A stretch of 64,000 nucleotides of DNA, taken from the NCBI RefSeq assembly GCF_017352115.1, contig NZ_CP071448.1, positions 5,133,001 through 5,197,000 on the forward strand, written 5' to 3'. This DNA comes from Flavobacterium endoglycinae (lineage in GTDB: Bacteria; Bacteroidota; Bacteroidia; Flavobacteriales; Flavobacteriaceae). Each line of letters opens with the position of its first letter. Position 1 is the first letter of the stretch. The notes under the pieces were generated by a model. The model did no database searches, had not been told where the DNA came from, and was given only the letters and a program-made list of their open reading frames with translations. Positions 63,268 through 64,000 of this stretch are shown piece after piece. The translations under genes and the position numbers were made by a program.

Positions 63268-63951
63268 ATGAGATATACCATCTGTATTCTGTTTTTTACA
63301 TTTATTTCGTTTACAAGCCAAGCTCAGGTTACTCCAAAAGAAAACCAGGAAATGGGTTATATATTAACTGAGAAAGATTCTATTCTAAACGATACAATCC
63401 AGTTGCCGGAAATTATTATTTCGAAAGGAGAGAAGATGAGTCCAGAAGAATTAAAGCAGTTTCAGATTCTTCAGATGAGAGTATATAAGGTATATCCTTA
63501 TGCGCGATTGGCTTCTGATCGTTTAACTGCTTTGAATGCTGGTATGGCACGTTTAAAAACAAATCGTGAAAAGAAAAAATACTTTAAAATTGTAGAAGAC
63601 TACCTTAATAATGAGTTTGAAGACCGATTAAAGAAACTTTCTAGAAAACAAGGACAAATTTTGGTAAAGCTGATTCATCGTCAAACAGGAAACACCGCCT
63701 ATGATTTAATTAAAACTTTAAAAAGTGGATTCAAAGCTTTTGTATCAAACACCACAGCCAATTTATTTGATATAAGTCTAAAGACAGAATACAAACCCTA
63801 TGAAGTAAATGAAGACTATTTAATAGAAAGTATATTAGTTCGTGCATTCGAATCAGGTCGCTTGGTTAACCAAAAATCTGCAAATCCAGTTAACTACGAT
63901 GATCTCATGAATCATTGGGAAGTAAAAGCTAAAGAAGTCAACAAAAAATAA
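63268..63951 (+). CDS. DUF4294 domain protein, exported
   Basis: 227 residues with a signal peptide ending TSQAQ (about 1-20). The rest is one DUF4294 domain, with LPEIIISKGEKMSPEEL, then the conserved VYKVYPYARLASDRL and a charged helical part with KKYFKIVEDYLNNEFEDRLKK (key part KIVEDYLNNEFED), then QGQILVKLIHRQTGNTAYDL. The family is conserved in Bacteroidota and has no established function; it is likely periplasmic. Own promoter candidate upstream; a palindromic repeat follows the stop codon at the window edge. Confidence 0.88.
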   Translation: MRYTICILFFTFISFTSQAQVTPKENQEMGYILTEKDSILNDTIQLPEIIISKGEKMSPEELKQFQILQMRVYKVYPYARLASDRLTALNAGMARLKTNREKKKYFKIVEDYLNNEFEDRLKKLSRKQGQILVKLIHRQTGNTAYDLIKTLKSGFKAFVSNTTANLFDISLKTEYKPYEVNEDYLIESILVRAFESGRLVNQKSANPVNYDDLMNHWEVKAKEVNKK

Positions 63952-63973
63952 TACACCTATATATTATAGTAAA

Positions 63974-64000
63974 CCCGACAGGTTTTTTAAACCTGTCGGG
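63974..64000. repeat. Palindromic hairpin at the right edge
   Basis: CCCGACAGGTTT (63974-63985) pairs perfectly with AAACCTGTCGGG (63989-64000). The inner core AGGTTT/AAACCT is shared with the hairpin at 37991-38017, while the outer stem bases differ but still pair. It may continue beyond the window. Confidence 0.65.

Noticed and set aside
1..64000. CRISPR array, tRNA, rRNA, transposase, integrase or prophage
   Set aside because: No regularly spaced repeats with unique spacers, no cloverleaf-like sequence and no recombinase-type protein were seen. The repeats present are short palindromes or tandem units.

Overview
The window is chromosomal DNA from a Bacteroidota bacterium, most likely a Flavobacterium-type species. 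The evidence is the low G+C content with A/T-rich intergenic regions, two SusC/SusD pairs, a type IX secretion sorting domain, the gliding genes gldF and gldG, and promoter -7 boxes of the form TAnnTTTG. About 46 protein-coding genes are supported, including one cut by the left edge and one truncated remnant. I found no rRNA, tRNA, CRISPR array, transposase or integrase.

Layout. (1) 1-14.9 kb, nearly all on the minus strand: a cell-surface signalling and uptake locus. It has an ECF sigma factor, a FecR anti-sigma factor, a SusC receptor with an N-terminal STN signalling domain, a SusD lipoprotein, a TlpA-like thioredoxin protein, an S9 peptidase and an M16 peptidase. The genes suggest uptake of peptides or proteins. 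(2) 15-22.4 kb: a patchwork with a GH97 enzyme, a stand-alone type C T9SS sorting module, a G+C-rich hybrid histidine kinase with a degenerate HPt domain, a 5'-truncated GH92 remnant and a DUF1080 protein. This looks like a remodelled or decaying carbohydrate region. (3) 22.4-26.7 kb: housekeeping genes (mnmE, a universal stress protein, a membrane MutS-like ATPase). (4) 27-42.7 kb: a plus-strand polysaccharide utilisation locus. It has a LacI regulator, SusC, SusD, a GH2 beta-mannosidase, two GH92 alpha-mannosidases, a GH125 alpha-1,6-mannosidase and a ROK sugar kinase. The set fits stepwise exo-trimming of high-mannose N-glycan or a similar mannoside, then sugar phosphorylation. Two matching palindromes, in front of lacI and in front of susC, are probable LacI operators. 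(5) 42.8-53.5 kb: mainly core genes (FrnE-like DsbA, dnaN, gldG, gldF, a small monooxygenase-like protein, SAM hydrolase, PhoH, a HAD phosphatase, purC) plus a GH26 beta-mannanase directly after purC. (6) 53.9-62.0 kb: a secreted ankyrin protein, then a divalent-metal RND efflux operon with its own two-component system. Direct repeats in front of the efflux operon look like response-regulator binding sites. (7) 62.1-64 kb: an M42 aminopeptidase and a DUF4294 protein.

The points most worth a second look are: a GH2 mannosidase that seems to lack both Ig-like domains flanking its TIM barrel; a free-standing type C sorting module with no cargo; the FecIR-controlled peptidase and thioredoxin uptake locus; the paired LacI operators; a purC-type terminator lying inside the signal-peptide codons of the GH26 gene; and several families of small palindromic intergenic repeats, one of which forms a MITE-like pair around dnaN-gldGF. 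All functional assignments come from reading motifs and recalling protein families; no database search was run.
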